Assembly: GCA_947454705.1 (NCBI GenBank)
Contig: CANGKZ010000003.1
Span: 62,001 to 126,000, forward strand
Length of the DNA stretch: 64,000 nt
DNA from: Verrucomicrobiota bacterium
Lineage (GTDB): Bacteria > Verrucomicrobiota > Verrucomicrobiia > Limisphaerales > UBA9464
Direction of reading: 5' to 3'
Made by a program: the position numbers and the translations under genes. How positions within the stretch are numbered: position 1 is the first letter of the stretch; the number at the start of each line of letters is the position of its first letter. The notes under the pieces were generated by a model. That model was not told where the DNA came from. It saw only the letters and a list, made by a program, of their open reading frames with translations, and searched no databases. Positions 36,968-45,675 of the stretch are shown in pieces.

Positions 36968-38413
36968 ATGACACTTCTCGCCCTCTCCCAGGCCCAGGCT
37001 CCGAACCCATGGATGGTTCTGCCGTTCGTGGCCCTGCTTGCGATCATCGCCCTCGCCCCGTTGTTGTTTGCCGATTGGTGGACCCGCTTCTACCCGGCCG
37101 TGGCCCTGAGCCTCGGCGCGGTGGTGATTGCCTACTACGCGGTCGGACTCCAGGCCTTCGATCAACTCGCCCACACCGGACACGAGTACGTGAGCTTCAT
37201 CTGCCTGATTGGATCGCTCTACATCGTGAGCGGAGGAATCCACATCCAGGTGCGCGGAGAAACCACCCCGGGGTTTAACACCGCGTTCCTGTTCGCCGGC
37301 GCGCTGCTGGCCAACATTCTCGGCACCACCGGGGCCTCCATGCTGCTCATCCGCCCCTGGATCCGGATGAACAAATACCGCCTCACTGGACACCACATCG
37401 TGTTCTTCATCTTCATCGTCTCCAACGTGGGAGGATGCCTCACTCCGATCGGCGATCCGCCGCTGTTCCTCGGCTATCTCAAGGGAATCCCCTTCTGGTG
37501 GGTGGCCGAGCATTGCTGGCCGATCTGGGCCGTGGGCTTGGGAATCCTGCTGGCGATGTTCCTGGTCGTGGACACCCTCAACTTCCGTAAGGCCCCGCGC
37601 GCGGTGCGGGCCGAACACGTGGATGAGCCTGATTGGTTCCGGTTTGAAGGGCTCGGAAACCTCTTCTTTCTGGCGATGATCCTCGGGGCAATCCTCTTCG
37701 CCGAACGCCCCGCGTTTCTGCGCGAGGGCATCATGCTGGCCGCGGCGGCGGGATCCTATTTCACCACCCGACGCGACATCCACCAGGCCAACCACTTCAA
37801 TTTCCACCCCGTCCAGGAGGTGGCGATCCTGTTCGTCGGCATCTTCGCCACCATGATGCCCGCGCTCGATTGGCTGTCGCAAAAGGCCGGCGCTCTCGGT
37901 CACCCGTCCCCCGCCTTTTTCTACTGGGGCTGCGGCATTCTCAGCAGCGTGCTCGACAACGCCCCCACCTACCTCGGGTTCCTCAGTGCCATTTTTGGGG
38001 CCTACGTGGATGCCGACACCGTCCAGCAGGTCCAGCACCTGGTGCAGACCGGCGGCGCGGACCTGTCCACCTTTGTTCACGGGGAACACTCGGAGCAGAT
38101 CCGGAACACTTTCGCCGCACTGCAGAAATTCCACGGCGACGCAGTGGCGCGACGTCAGGTCGATGTGGAAGCCATTGAAATGGCCTTCCTGCTCGGCAAT
38201 GCGGCGTTCAACCACTTCATTGTCGCCATCTCGGTCGGTGCCGTGTTCTTCGGGGCCAACACCTACATTGGCAACGGGCCGAACTTCATGGTGAAGGCGA
38301 TCGCCGATCATCAGGGCGCAAAGACACCTTCGTTCCTCGGCTACATCTTCCGCTACTCGCTGCCCATCATGCTCCCCATGCTGGTGGTGGTGTGGCTGAT
38401 CTTCTTCCGCTGA
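36968..38413 (+). CDS. NhaD/CitM-type sodium:proton antiporter
   Basis: 481 residues, with about eleven to twelve hydrophobic segments. Motifs of the ion-transporter superfamily are visible: GALLANILGTTGASMLLIRP, VSNVGGCLTPIGDPPLFLGYLKG, WGCGILSSVLDNAPTYLGFL and TYIGNGPNFMVKAI. The paired TTGAS/PIGDPP and NAPTY/NGPN segments are typical of re-entrant loops in NhaD and DASS-like transporters. A soluble insert lies at about residues 350-410. Predicted inner-membrane Na+/H+ exchange; carboxylate transport is an alternative. Confidence 0.85.
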   Translation: MTLLALSQAQAPNPWMVLPFVALLAIIALAPLLFADWWTRFYPAVALSLGAVVIAYYAVGLQAFDQLAHTGHEYVSFICLIGSLYIVSGGIHIQVRGETTPGFNTAFLFAGALLANILGTTGASMLLIRPWIRMNKYRLTGHHIVFFIFIVSNVGGCLTPIGDPPLFLGYLKGIPFWWVAEHCWPIWAVGLGILLAMFLVVDTLNFRKAPRAVRAEHVDEPDWFRFEGLGNLFFLAMILGAILFAERPAFLREGIMLAAAAGSYFTTRRDIHQANHFNFHPVQEVAILFVGIFATMMPALDWLSQKAGALGHPSPAFFYWGCGILSSVLDNAPTYLGFLSAIFGAYVDADTVQQVQHLVQTGGADLSTFVHGEHSEQIRNTFAALQKFHGDAVARRQVDVEAIEMAFLLGNAAFNHFIVAISVGAVFFGANTYIGNGPNFMVKAIADHQGAKTPSFLGYIFRYSLPIMLPMLVVVWLIFFR

Positions 38414-38549
38414 CCCGCACGCCTGCCCGCACTCCCGGGTCCAACCGAAAAACGCGGCAATCCCGGTTTGCCAATTCTACGCAGACGTACCACTTTCCGT
38501 CTGTTCCGGGACTGAATGATCGGTTCCCGGGCGTTGGATTCCTGAATTT

Positions 38550-39995
38550 ATGTCCGATTCCGCCTCTGTTCCGCATCTCCCGGCGCTTCGTTTGGGGCGC
38601 AGCTACGAATCCCTTGAGAAGATCGAAGTTCGCGATCACCGGACCGGCGAGCTCAAGGCCGTGGTCTCGACCGTCAATGGCGGCATCGTCAAACGCGACC
38701 TCGCCAAGATCTCCACGGCGCGTGCGGCGCTGAAGAAGTTCACGGTGGCGGAACTCATCGCCCTGTCGGCCAAGGCGGGCGACCTCTTCCTGAACGGCAC
38801 GCTGCCGCTCGGCGACCGCGGGCACACGCAGTCCCCGGATGAATACGTGGCCACGCTCAGCCGCACCTCCGGTCTGCCCCACGTGATGGTGCGCCGCAAC
38901 ATGGCCAAGCTGCACTACGCGATGACCCACCTGTCCGAGGTGTTGAATGGACTCTCGCGCGGATTGGATCTGTCGATCCTCGATCGCGGCTTCGGCGAGC
39001 AGTTCGGCACCAAGCTCAGCTTCTTCCCCACCGCGTCCGCTCTCGGGTTGGTGATGCCGAGCAATTCGCCCGCGGTGAATTCCCTTTGGATTCCGGCCAT
39101 TGCGCTGAAGACCCCGGTGGTCATCAAGCCGGGCAAGGAAGAGCCGTGGACTCCGTACCGCCTGATCCAGGCCTTCATCACGGCGGGAGTTCCTGCCGAG
39201 GCGTTTGGGTTCTACGCCACCGACCACGACGGTGCGGCGACCATTCTCAACACCTGCGGACGCGCCCTCATCTTCGGTGACAAATCCACCACCCAGCAGT
39301 ACGCCAACAATCCGGCCATCCAGATCCACGGCCCGGGCTGGAGCAAGTTCGTTCTGGGCGAAGACTGCGTGGACCAGTGGAAGGATTACATCGATGTGAT
39401 GGTCAGCGCGATCAGCGACAACGGCGGACGCTCCTGCATCAATGCCTCGGCCATCGTTGTGCCGCGGCACGGAGCGGAGATCGCCGATGCCCTCGCGCAG
39501 CGGCTCGGCCCCATTCAGCCCACCTCGCCCGAGGACGAAGCCGCGCGTCTCTCCGGATTCGCCAATCCCAAGATGGCCGACTTCATCGACGGCCAGATTG
39601 AAGAAGGATTGAAAACCGCCGGTGCAGTGGACGTGACCGCGAAGTATCGCAACGGCCCGCGCAAGGCGATCCACGACGGCGGCACCTACATGCGTCCGAC
39701 CATCGTGCAGTGCGACTCCTTCGCGCATCCGCTGGCCAACCGCGAGTTCCTCTGCCCCTACGCCAGCGTGGTCACCTGCGCGCAGTCCGACGTGCTGAAG
39801 CAGATCGGCTACACCTTGGCCTGCACCGCCATCACCAAGGATCCGGCATTCATCGGGGAACTGGAAGCCTACGCCCACATTGAGCGCCTCAACATTGGTC
39901 CGGTGAGCACCATGAAGATCTCGTGGGACCAGCCGCACGAGGGCAACATGTTCGAATTCCTCTGGCAGCGCCGGTCGATCGAACGCGCCTGGTAA
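38550..39995 (+). CDS. Aldehyde dehydrogenase family protein
   Basis: 481 residues. It diverges from classical ALDH in the N-terminal half, but the core is clear: VMPSNSPAVNSLWIPAIALKT (substrate side), VVIKPGKEEPWTPYRL, and the catalytic cysteine in DNGGRSCINASAIVVP. The usual EMGGK general-base block is not obvious; FVLGEDC occupies that area, so catalysis may rely on another residue. Soluble; substrate unknown. It follows the antiporter by 136 bases on the same strand and ends with a strong terminator. Confidence 0.85.
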   Translation: MSDSASVPHLPALRLGRSYESLEKIEVRDHRTGELKAVVSTVNGGIVKRDLAKISTARAALKKFTVAELIALSAKAGDLFLNGTLPLGDRGHTQSPDEYVATLSRTSGLPHVMVRRNMAKLHYAMTHLSEVLNGLSRGLDLSILDRGFGEQFGTKLSFFPTASALGLVMPSNSPAVNSLWIPAIALKTPVVIKPGKEEPWTPYRLIQAFITAGVPAEAFGFYATDHDGAATILNTCGRALIFGDKSTTQQYANNPAIQIHGPGWSKFVLGEDCVDQWKDYIDVMVSAISDNGGRSCINASAIVVPRHGAEIADALAQRLGPIQPTSPEDEAARLSGFANPKMADFIDGQIEEGLKTAGAVDVTAKYRNGPRKAIHDGGTYMRPTIVQCDSFAHPLANREFLCPYASVVTCAQSDVLKQIGYTLACTAITKDPAFIGELEAYAHIERLNIGPVSTMKISWDQPHEGNMFEFLWQRRSIERAW

Positions 39996-40020
39996 TTCCG
40001 AAAAGCGCCCCCAATAAACG

Positions 40021-40051
40021 AAAACGGCGGACCACCCGGTCCGCCGTTTTT
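40021..40051 (+). terminator. Rho-independent terminator of the aldehyde dehydrogenase gene
   Basis: A thirteen-base perfect stem (AAAACGGCGGACC/GGTCCGCCGTTTT) with an ACCC loop and a T-run, 25 bases after the stop at 39995. It may also serve the convergent gene ending at 40086. Confidence 0.95.
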
Positions 40052-40085
40052 GTTTAGGTACCAACTTTGAGACGCGGTCTGCGGC

Positions 40086-40802
40086 TCAAGTTCCGAGCTT
40101 CTTCTTGGCTTCGTCGGGCACCGAGACGGTGGTGGAGCCGACATTCTTGATTTCGTAGGTGGTGGTGCGGGTGATGTCGCGTTCCTCACCCTGCATGGAA
40201 ACGGTGGCCGACACCTTGACCTGCACCTTGGCGAGCTTGCCTTCCTTGAGCCAGACCTTGAGGGATCCCTTGGCATTCTTGGGCTCGGGAGCCTGACCGC
40301 CAGGGCGGCCGTTGCGACCGGCAACTTCCTTGGCGCCTTCCTCGGTGAGGTCGCCGGAGATCACGCCGTTGGCTTCCTTCAGCTCCTTGGTCTTGTCCGC
40401 AATCTTGGCCAGATCATCCGCCGGGAGACGCGTGCGGAGCAACATGCCGCCACGGCCGCGTCCACCGCCGCCACCGCCACCGCCCTGGGCTGCCGCGCGA
40501 ACTTCCTCGGCGGTTTGCCAGCCATTCTCGCCTTTCAGAACGCCCTTTTCGCCCTTCAAGACGGCGGTGGTGGTGTTGCCGTCGCGCTCCGATTCCACGA
40601 GGGCGAACCCGCCTTTTTCCACCTTGCCGGTGATGGTGGGAGGCGTGAATTGGGCCCCTTCAATCTCCGTGGTGGACACCCAAGTGTAATTGGCGGCCTC
40701 GGAAAGCGCTTTCGCTGCGGCTTTTACATCGTCCTTGGAATCCGCAAACACAGCGGTCCAGGCGAGCGTCGCGAGCACGGTGGTGGTGAGAAATCGTTTC
40801 AT
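40086..40802 (-). CDS. Exported hypothetical protein with glycine-rich linker
   Basis: 238 residues. A Sec signal (about 4-20, ending FADS) is followed by a beta-rich region (TWVSTTEIEGAQFTPPTITG, FALVESERDGNTTTAVLKGE). A Gly/Arg linker (GGGGGGGGRGRGG) at about 107-119 precedes a helical and beta-rich C-terminal half ending in VPDEAKKKLGT. The strand pattern loosely recalls LolA/LppX-like lipoprotein-carrier folds, but no motif confirms it. No lipobox cysteine. Function unknown. The 322-base upstream gap to dciA contains only an octamer array and no gene. Confidence 0.6.
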   Translation of the reverse strand: MKRFLTTTVLATLAWTAVFADSKDDVKAAAKALSEAANYTWVSTTEIEGAQFTPPTITGKVEKGGFALVESERDGNTTTAVLKGEKGVLKGENGWQTAEEVRAAAQGGGGGGGGRGRGGMLLRTRLPADDLAKIADKTKELKEANGVISGDLTEEGAKEVAGRNGRPGGQAPEPKNAKGSLKVWLKEGKLAKVQVKVSATVSMQGEERDITRTTTYEIKNVGSTTVSVPDEAKKKLGT

Positions 40803-41075
40803 GGGATGGGAATGAATGGGGATGAGTGAACGGAATGCAGGTGCGTGTGGTTGAACAAACAGCCAGTAACGGGGAACGGGGGGTTAGACTCCGAACGCGG
40901 TTGCGGGGTTACACGCGGGATTTGAGGGAGGGAGGGGGAAATTAAGAATGCTCAATTCAAAATGAAAAATGGGACCTTCGGCCCGAATCCGTTGGGCTTT
41001 GAGCCTTGGGCGTTGGATTCCATTTCGCTGAGCTCAAAAAAAGAACCCGCCTTGCCCGCGAGCCGAATGTTTCCT

Positions 41076-41126
41076 CCCCTTCAACGCTTCAACTTTTCAA
41101 CCCTTCAACCTGCGCTCCTGCACCTC
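41076..41126 (-). repeat. GTTGAANN octamer array, 3' of dciA
   Basis: On the minus strand, four octamer units lie within about 20 bases after the stop at 41125. The distal two-unit part and spacer seen in other copies are replaced by unrelated sequence. Confidence 0.85.
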
Positions 41127-41526
41127 ACCCCACCCGGAAACTGATCCGCTGCACGGTGGTTTTGCCGGCGGCGAGTTGGAGGCGTTCCAGGATTTCGTGA
41201 CGGCGGTAGCGGACGATCTCGGAGAGCCAGGTGTTGCTGTCCACCGAGACAAAAAGCGTGCCCCGGGCCAGTCCGGTGGGCTTGGCGTGGGCGGCGATCT
41301 GCGGATCAATCACGCGTCCCCACACCGATTGGATCTGCGATTCCGCCAGCTTCTGATCCAGCCGCATTCCTGAGAGCACCTGGGGGAGAATGTCGCCCAC
41401 CGTCTTGCTGGCCCGGCGCGCTGCGATTTCGGCGGCCACCTGACCGGCTCCCCGCCAGGCCGTCAGGACCCGGGCGCGCGCTTGATTCGCGATCCGGGCT
41501 TTGGCGGCGGGTGATTTCGGAAGCAT
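41125..41526 (-). CDS. dciA: DciA-type (DUF721) replicative helicase-associated protein
   Basis: 133 residues. A basic N-terminal stretch is followed by the DUF721 domain: VGDILPQVLSGMRLDQKLAE, IQSVWGRVIDPQIAAHAKP, GTLFVSVDSNTWLSEIVRYR, REILERL-like RHEILERLQLA, ending VQRISFRVG. This KH-like domain is found in DciA, which loads DnaB in bacteria lacking DnaC/DnaI. Cytoplasmic. It stands alone on the minus strand, divergent from 41655. Confidence 0.87.
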   Translation of the reverse strand: MLPKSPAAKARIANQARARVLTAWRGAGQVAAEIAARRASKTVGDILPQVLSGMRLDQKLAESQIQSVWGRVIDPQIAAHAKPTGLARGTLFVSVDSNTWLSEIVRYRRHEILERLQLAAGKTTVQRISFRVG

Positions 41527-41654
41527 GATGGCACCTGAGGCTGGAGCTGGGGCCCGGCGCGGTCAAGTGAACCCATCCCCTGCTGTATTAACCCAAAATC
41601 CCACGGAAGTTTTTGGTTTCGCCCCCGGGGATCGTTTGCCATTGTGAATCCATC

Positions 41655-42605
41655 ATGCGTTGGTTCCGTCGTGCTCTCGCGTTCGCCGCTGTCACACTGT
41701 GGGTTGGAGTCGCCCTCGGGGCTGAGTTCCGTCTGGTGACGGGCGACGTGTACAAAGGCGAGCTTTCCGCCGCCGACAAGGATGGCCTCGTGGTCCGCCT
41801 CGAAAGCGGCGACTACTCGCCCCGAATCGACTGGGCCAAGCTCTCCGACGAAACCCTCCGCGAGCTCGCCGAGAACCCCAAAGCGCGGCGCTTTGCGGAA
41901 CCGTTCGTCGAAGCCCCGGCCGAAACGATCGCCATCCAGCAGGCCAAGGAAATCAAGGTCAAGCAGCCCACCCGCCTGGAGCTGCCCGAAGTCAAAAAGG
42001 GCCTGATTCCCGCCCTGACCACCCCGAATGGACTGATCCTCCTCGGACTCCTTTTCGTTGCAAACCTCTACGCGGGCTATGAAGTGGCTCGTTTCAAGTG
42101 GCGGCCGGCCGCCTTGGTTTGCGGTCTTTCCGCCGTGTTCCCGGTGTTCGGCCCGCTGATTTTCCTCGTGCTCCCCCGCAACGTTCCCGAAGAACAGGAG
42201 AACGCCACGGAAGCCGCCCTGCAGCAGACCCACCTGTCCGTCGGCTCGCAGGCGCCCGCCGGAGGTGCTCCGGCAGGTGGTGCAGCGGCCGCGCTCGGTT
42301 TGTCCAAAGGCCATGCCGGCCAAGGAGCCGCCGATGGATTGCCCCGCCTCTTCAAGCGGGGAGAGACCACCTTCAATCGCCGCTTCTTCGAGACTCAGTT
42401 CCAGAACTTCTTCCGCGTGGTGGCTTCCGAAGCCGATCGCGATCTCGTCATTGATGTTTCCGCCGGCAAGAAGAGCGTGGTCGCCACGCGCATCAGCCGC
42501 ATCTCGGCAACGGACATTCATTTCAAGACCGCCAACAGCCAGGAAATCGGCGTTCCGTTTGCCGAAATGTCCGAGGTCAAGCTTCGCCACAAGGACGCCG
42601 CCTAA
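41655..42605 (+). CDS. Exported/membrane hypothetical protein
   Basis: 316 residues from the ATG at 41655. A signal peptide (about 6-22, ALGAEF) is followed by a small beta domain (FRLVTGDVYKGELSAADKDG), as in proteins that read out a nucleotide- or ligand-like small domain. Two transmembrane helices lie at about 125-170 (PNGLILLGLLFVANLYAGYE, AALVCGLSAVFPVFGPLIFL). An Ala/Gly-rich linker and a C-terminal soluble domain (FKRGETTFNRRFFETQFQNF, VVATRISRISATDIHF) complete it. No known family recognised. It is followed 50 bases later by adk on the same strand. Confidence 0.6.
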   Translation: MRWFRRALAFAAVTLWVGVALGAEFRLVTGDVYKGELSAADKDGLVVRLESGDYSPRIDWAKLSDETLRELAENPKARRFAEPFVEAPAETIAIQQAKEIKVKQPTRLELPEVKKGLIPALTTPNGLILLGLLFVANLYAGYEVARFKWRPAALVCGLSAVFPVFGPLIFLVLPRNVPEEQENATEAALQQTHLSVGSQAPAGGAPAGGAAAALGLSKGHAGQGAADGLPRLFKRGETTFNRRFFETQFQNFFRVVASEADRDLVIDVSAGKKSVVATRISRISATDIHFKTANSQEIGVPFAEMSEVKLRHKDAA

Positions 42606-42655
42606 GCCACGGCAGTCCGCAACCCATTTCCGAGCCGCACTGTCCGCTCCCGCCG

Positions 42656-43288
42656 ATGAAATATCGCGCCATCCTTCTTTTCGGAGCCCCCGGTGCCGGC
42701 AAGGGCACGCAGGGCAAGATCTTGGGGCAAATCCCCAACTTCGTTCATTTCTCCTGCGGCGACGCCTTCCGCAATCTGCGCGTGGACTCCAAACTGGGTC
42801 GCGTGTTTGTGGAGTTCGCCTCCAAGGGATCGCTCGTGCCGGATGAACCCACGATCGAACTCTGGACCACTTCCATCTCGGCGATGAAGGTGACCGGTCG
42901 ATTCAATCCCGAGGCCGACACCCTGCTCCTCGACGGCATTCCCCGGAATCCGAACCAGGCGCGGATCATGAAGGAAATGGTCGATGTTGTGGCCGTCTTC
43001 AACCTCTTCTGCCCGCAGATCGACAAGCTCATCGTCCGCCTCCAGCGCCGCGCGCTGAAGGAGAACCGGCTCGACGACGCCAACGTGGAGACCATCCGGA
43101 CCCGCCTCGAGACCTACAAGCGCGAGACCCGCGCCGTGCTCGAGTGCTACCCGGAAAGCATCATCCACCAGATCGATTCCACGCAGGAACCCATGCGGGT
43201 GCTGCTGGACATCCTGCAGATCATTTCCCGGATTCCGAAGCCCGCCATCAGCGATGGCAACACGACCTTCGCCGGCCCCGCGGCCTGA
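42656..43288 (+). CDS. Adenylate kinase-like nucleoside monophosphate kinase (short LID)
   Basis: 210 residues. The P-loop GAPGAGKGTQ is at 10-19, the NMP-binding FSCGDAFRNL at about 33-42, and DGIPRNPNQA corresponds to the adenylate kinase DGFPR signature. The LID region RLQRRALKENRLDDANVETI is the short type without zinc cysteines. Arginines in RRALKENRLDD and TIRTRLETY match catalytic positions. It probably converts AMP + ATP to 2 ADP, though IPR in place of FPR makes the substrate less certain. It sits 75 bases before fmt. Confidence 0.85.
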   Translation: MKYRAILLFGAPGAGKGTQGKILGQIPNFVHFSCGDAFRNLRVDSKLGRVFVEFASKGSLVPDEPTIELWTTSISAMKVTGRFNPEADTLLLDGIPRNPNQARIMKEMVDVVAVFNLFCPQIDKLIVRLQRRALKENRLDDANVETIRTRLETYKRETRAVLECYPESIIHQIDSTQEPMRVLLDILQIISRIPKPAISDGNTTFAGPAA

Positions 43289-43363
43289 TTTCCGCATCCT
43301 TTAACGCACCGGCACCAGGTCGGCGATCGAGGACCTGAACCCAATTCGAGGCGACACCGTTCC

Positions 43364-44305
43364 ATGAGCTCTCCCATTCGCCTCGCTTTCATGGGCACCC
43401 CCGAACTGGCCCGGGTGGTGTTGGCGCGGCTTGCCGACAGTCCGAAGTTTGAGGTCTGTGCCGTGGTCGCCCAGCCCGATCGCCCCGCCGGACGCTCGCT
43501 CGAACTGAAACCCCCTGCGGTAAAAGTCGAAGCGCTCGCCCGCGGACTCCCGCTCTTCCAACCGGAGAAGGCGCGTCAACCGGACTTCATCGAACTGGTT
43601 CGCTCGTGGGCGCCCACGGTCATCGTGGTGGCGGCCTACGGACAGCTCCTCCCGCAGGCCCTGCTCGATGTTCCATCGCACGGCTGTGTAAACCTTCACA
43701 CTTCACTCCTCCCCCGGTGGCGCGGTGCGGCGCCGATTCAGTGGGCCATTGCCTCGGGCGATGCCGAGACCGGCGTGACGCTGATGCGCATGGATGCCGG
43801 ACTCGACACCGGTCCCATGATCTCCGTGGCCCGCACGCCGATCGGATCGGACGACAACTCGGCGATTCTCCACGACCGCCTCGCGGTGCTGGGCGCAGAC
43901 CTGCTTGTGGATTCCCTTCCCGATTACGTTGCCGGCAAACTGACGCCCCGCGCGCAACCGATCGAAGGCGTGACGATCGCCCGCAAAATCTCGCGCGAAG
44001 ACGGTCGGATCGACTGGAAGCTCCCGGCCGTCGAACTGTGGAACCGCCTCCGCGGCTTCACCCCGTGGCCCGGTCTCCACTCCTTCGTGCCCGCCGATCC
44101 GAAACCAAAATTGGTCAAGATCCTCCGCGCGGTGCCGTCGGAACAAACGGGCGAACCAGGATTGGTACTCCCCTCCGCCGCGGGCTCACTCGTGGTGGGA
44201 TGCGGGGCCGGATCGTTGAACATTTCCGAACTGCAGTTGGAAGGCGGGCGTCCCCAAAGCGCCGCGCAGTTCCTGATGGGACATCGGCCCGCGAGGTTTG
44301 AGTAG
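43364..44305 (+). CDS. fmt: Methionyl-tRNA formyltransferase
   Basis: 313 residues, normal length. It opens with LAFMGTPELARVVLARL and contains the formyl-transferase catalytic block VNLHTSLLPRWRGAAPIQWA and the GVTLMRMDAGLDTGPMI signature. A C-terminal oligonucleotide-binding-like domain (GRIDWKLPAVELWNRLRGF, then PWPGLHSF) completes it. It formylates Met-tRNA-fMet using 10-formyl-THF; the initiator tRNA gene is in the same window. No def (peptide deformylase) is adjacent. An octamer array follows about 25 bases after its stop. Confidence 0.96.
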   Translation: MSSPIRLAFMGTPELARVVLARLADSPKFEVCAVVAQPDRPAGRSLELKPPAVKVEALARGLPLFQPEKARQPDFIELVRSWAPTVIVVAAYGQLLPQALLDVPSHGCVNLHTSLLPRWRGAAPIQWAIASGDAETGVTLMRMDAGLDTGPMISVARTPIGSDDNSAILHDRLAVLGADLLVDSLPDYVAGKLTPRAQPIEGVTIARKISREDGRIDWKLPAVELWNRLRGFTPWPGLHSFVPADPKPKLVKILRAVPSEQTGEPGLVLPSAAGSLVVGCGAGSLNISELQLEGGRPQSAAQFLMGHRPARFE

Positions 44306-44330
44306 AGCGTGGGCGAGTGGTGGAAGAAGG

Positions 44331-44368
44331 GCAGTTGAAGGGTTGAAAAGTTGAAGCGTTGAAGGGGA
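44331..44368 (+). repeat. GTTGAANN octamer array, 3' of fmt
   Basis: Four octamer units in the direction of fmt, beginning with the conserved GGCAGTTGAAGG. It pairs as an inverted repeat with 44541-44603. Confidence 0.88.
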
Positions 44369-44400
44369 ATCCGACGCTACCACGAGGTTTTTATCATTCG

Positions 44401-44520
44401 TTTGGAGTCCCGTCTTCAGACGGTTCGGGGAGGCGGGTTTGAGGCAACCCCGGGGTGAAATCTACTCCTACATTCGATTCGCAGCCCAACAGCAGAGCCG
44501 CGTAAACGCGGTACTCCATA
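44401..44520. repeat. REP-like palindrome pair (GGAGTCCC type), copy 2
   Basis: TTTGGAGTCCCGTCTTCAGA followed by CGG opens it and CCGCGTAAACGCGGTACTCC closes it. It is the copy at 35138-35265 in reverse orientation, here enclosed between two octamer arrays. Confidence 0.82.
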
Positions 44521-44540
44521 CGAGTGAGCAAACATCTCCC

Positions 44541-44603
44541 CCCCTTCAACGCTTCAACTTTTCAACCCTTCAACTGCCGTTTTTAGGTTCAACCCTTTAA
44601 CTT
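44541..44603 (-). repeat. GTTGAANN octamer array, antisense upstream of the transglycosylase gene
   Basis: On the minus strand: two units, spacer CTAAAAACGGCA, four units. It is the only copy not following a stop codon in the same orientation. Confidence 0.88.
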
Positions 44604-44658
44604 CAGCGCCCCCCATCCCACAGGTGCAAATGCGCGAACTTCCACTAGGGTGCGGGAC

Positions 44659-45654
44659 ATGAAGCGCATCGGATCCTGCCTTGCTGCGGTGGCCCTGTTC
44701 GGGGGCGTCCATGCCGCGGCACAGACCGATCCGGATCCCGGGGCCCCGGGTTTCGATTCCCTGCTGCAGTCCGGCACCGCGTTGCTCCAGCAGGAACTCA
44801 ATCGACGCGGACTCGAGCTCGCCATCCCCATCGATGTGGAGCAGACGCGCGATTGGTTGAAGGCGCTCCAGGGGCGGTTCGAGGACGAGTACGTTCTCGA
44901 TCTTTCAAAACTCCGCCCCGCAGCGGAGGCAGCGCTTCCCTGGCTGGAGTCCACCGAGGAGCTTAAACCGTATGCCGACTGGCTTCGGTCGCGGATGGAC
45001 TATTTCCGCGCCGCGGAGGAATTGGATCGGATGATTCCGAAGGTCCCAGAGCCGCAAACTCCGCCGGCCAAAACACCCAAAAAGGGGACGTCACCCGAGC
45101 CGGAACCTCCGATCGTGGTCCGCGCCAAACCCACTCCGGAGCAGCAACGACGCGTGTGGACGCGGGTGCTGGCCCTGGAGCCGTGGCCCGAGGAGGCGGG
45201 AAAATATGTCACGCGGTTGAAGCCCGTGTTCGCATCCGAGAAAGTTCCGAGTGAGCTGGTGTGGATCGCCGAGGTGGAGTCGTCGTTTCGTCCCGAGGCC
45301 ACGAGTCCCGCAGGCGCTGCGGGGTTGTTTCAATTGATGCCGAAGACCGCGAAGCAGGAAGGGCTCAGCCTGTGGCCCTGGGACCAGCGCCGCGATCCGG
45401 AAAAAAGCGCGCACGCCTCGGCCCGGTATCTCCGGTCGCTGCACCAGGAGTTCAAGGACTGGTCTCTGGTCCTCGCCGCCTACAATGCAGGCGACGGCAA
45501 GGTGCGCACGCTGCTCAAACGGCACGGCACGCGGAGCTACGACCGCATCGCCGCGCATCTGCCAGCGGAGACCCAGCTCTACGTACCAAAAGTGGAAGCC
45601 GTCATCCGCCGCCGCGAGGGCAAGGCCCTGGCGGAGCTCGTGGTTCCGCGCTGA
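44659..45654 (+). CDS. Exported lytic transglycosylase (SLT/MltD-like)
   Basis: 331 residues from the ATG at 44659; a GTG at 44650 is also in frame. A signal peptide (hydrophobic about 4-20, HAAAQ) is followed by a helical region with a proline-rich linker, then a C-terminal SLT domain. Signatures are the catalytic glutamate in IAEVESSFRPEATSPAGAAG, LFQLMPKTAKQEGL, SARYLRSLHQEF and LVLAAYNAGDGKV. It cleaves peptidoglycan glycosidic bonds, releasing 1,6-anhydro-MurNAc. No LysM repeat is seen. Periplasmic. Confidence 0.9.
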   Translation: MKRIGSCLAAVALFGGVHAAAQTDPDPGAPGFDSLLQSGTALLQQELNRRGLELAIPIDVEQTRDWLKALQGRFEDEYVLDLSKLRPAAEAALPWLESTEELKPYADWLRSRMDYFRAAEELDRMIPKVPEPQTPPAKTPKKGTSPEPEPPIVVRAKPTPEQQRRVWTRVLALEPWPEEAGKYVTRLKPVFASEKVPSELVWIAEVESSFRPEATSPAGAAGLFQLMPKTAKQEGLSLWPWDQRRDPEKSAHASARYLRSLHQEFKDWSLVLAAYNAGDGKVRTLLKRHGTRSYDRIAAHLPAETQLYVPKVEAVIRRREGKALAELVVPR

Positions 45655-45656
45655 AT

Positions 45657-45674
45657 CCGCGACCGAAGTCGCGG
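45657..45674. terminator. Hairpin between convergent genes
   Basis: A perfect seven-base stem (CCGCGAC/GTCGCGG) with a CGAA loop fills the 21-base gap between the stops of the transglycosylase and phosphoesterase genes. There is no T-run. Confidence 0.5.
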
Positions 45675-45675
45675 C

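Noticed and set aside
38367-40064. 565-codon minus-strand open frame
   Set aside because: Shadow of the aldehyde dehydrogenase gene at 38550-39995.
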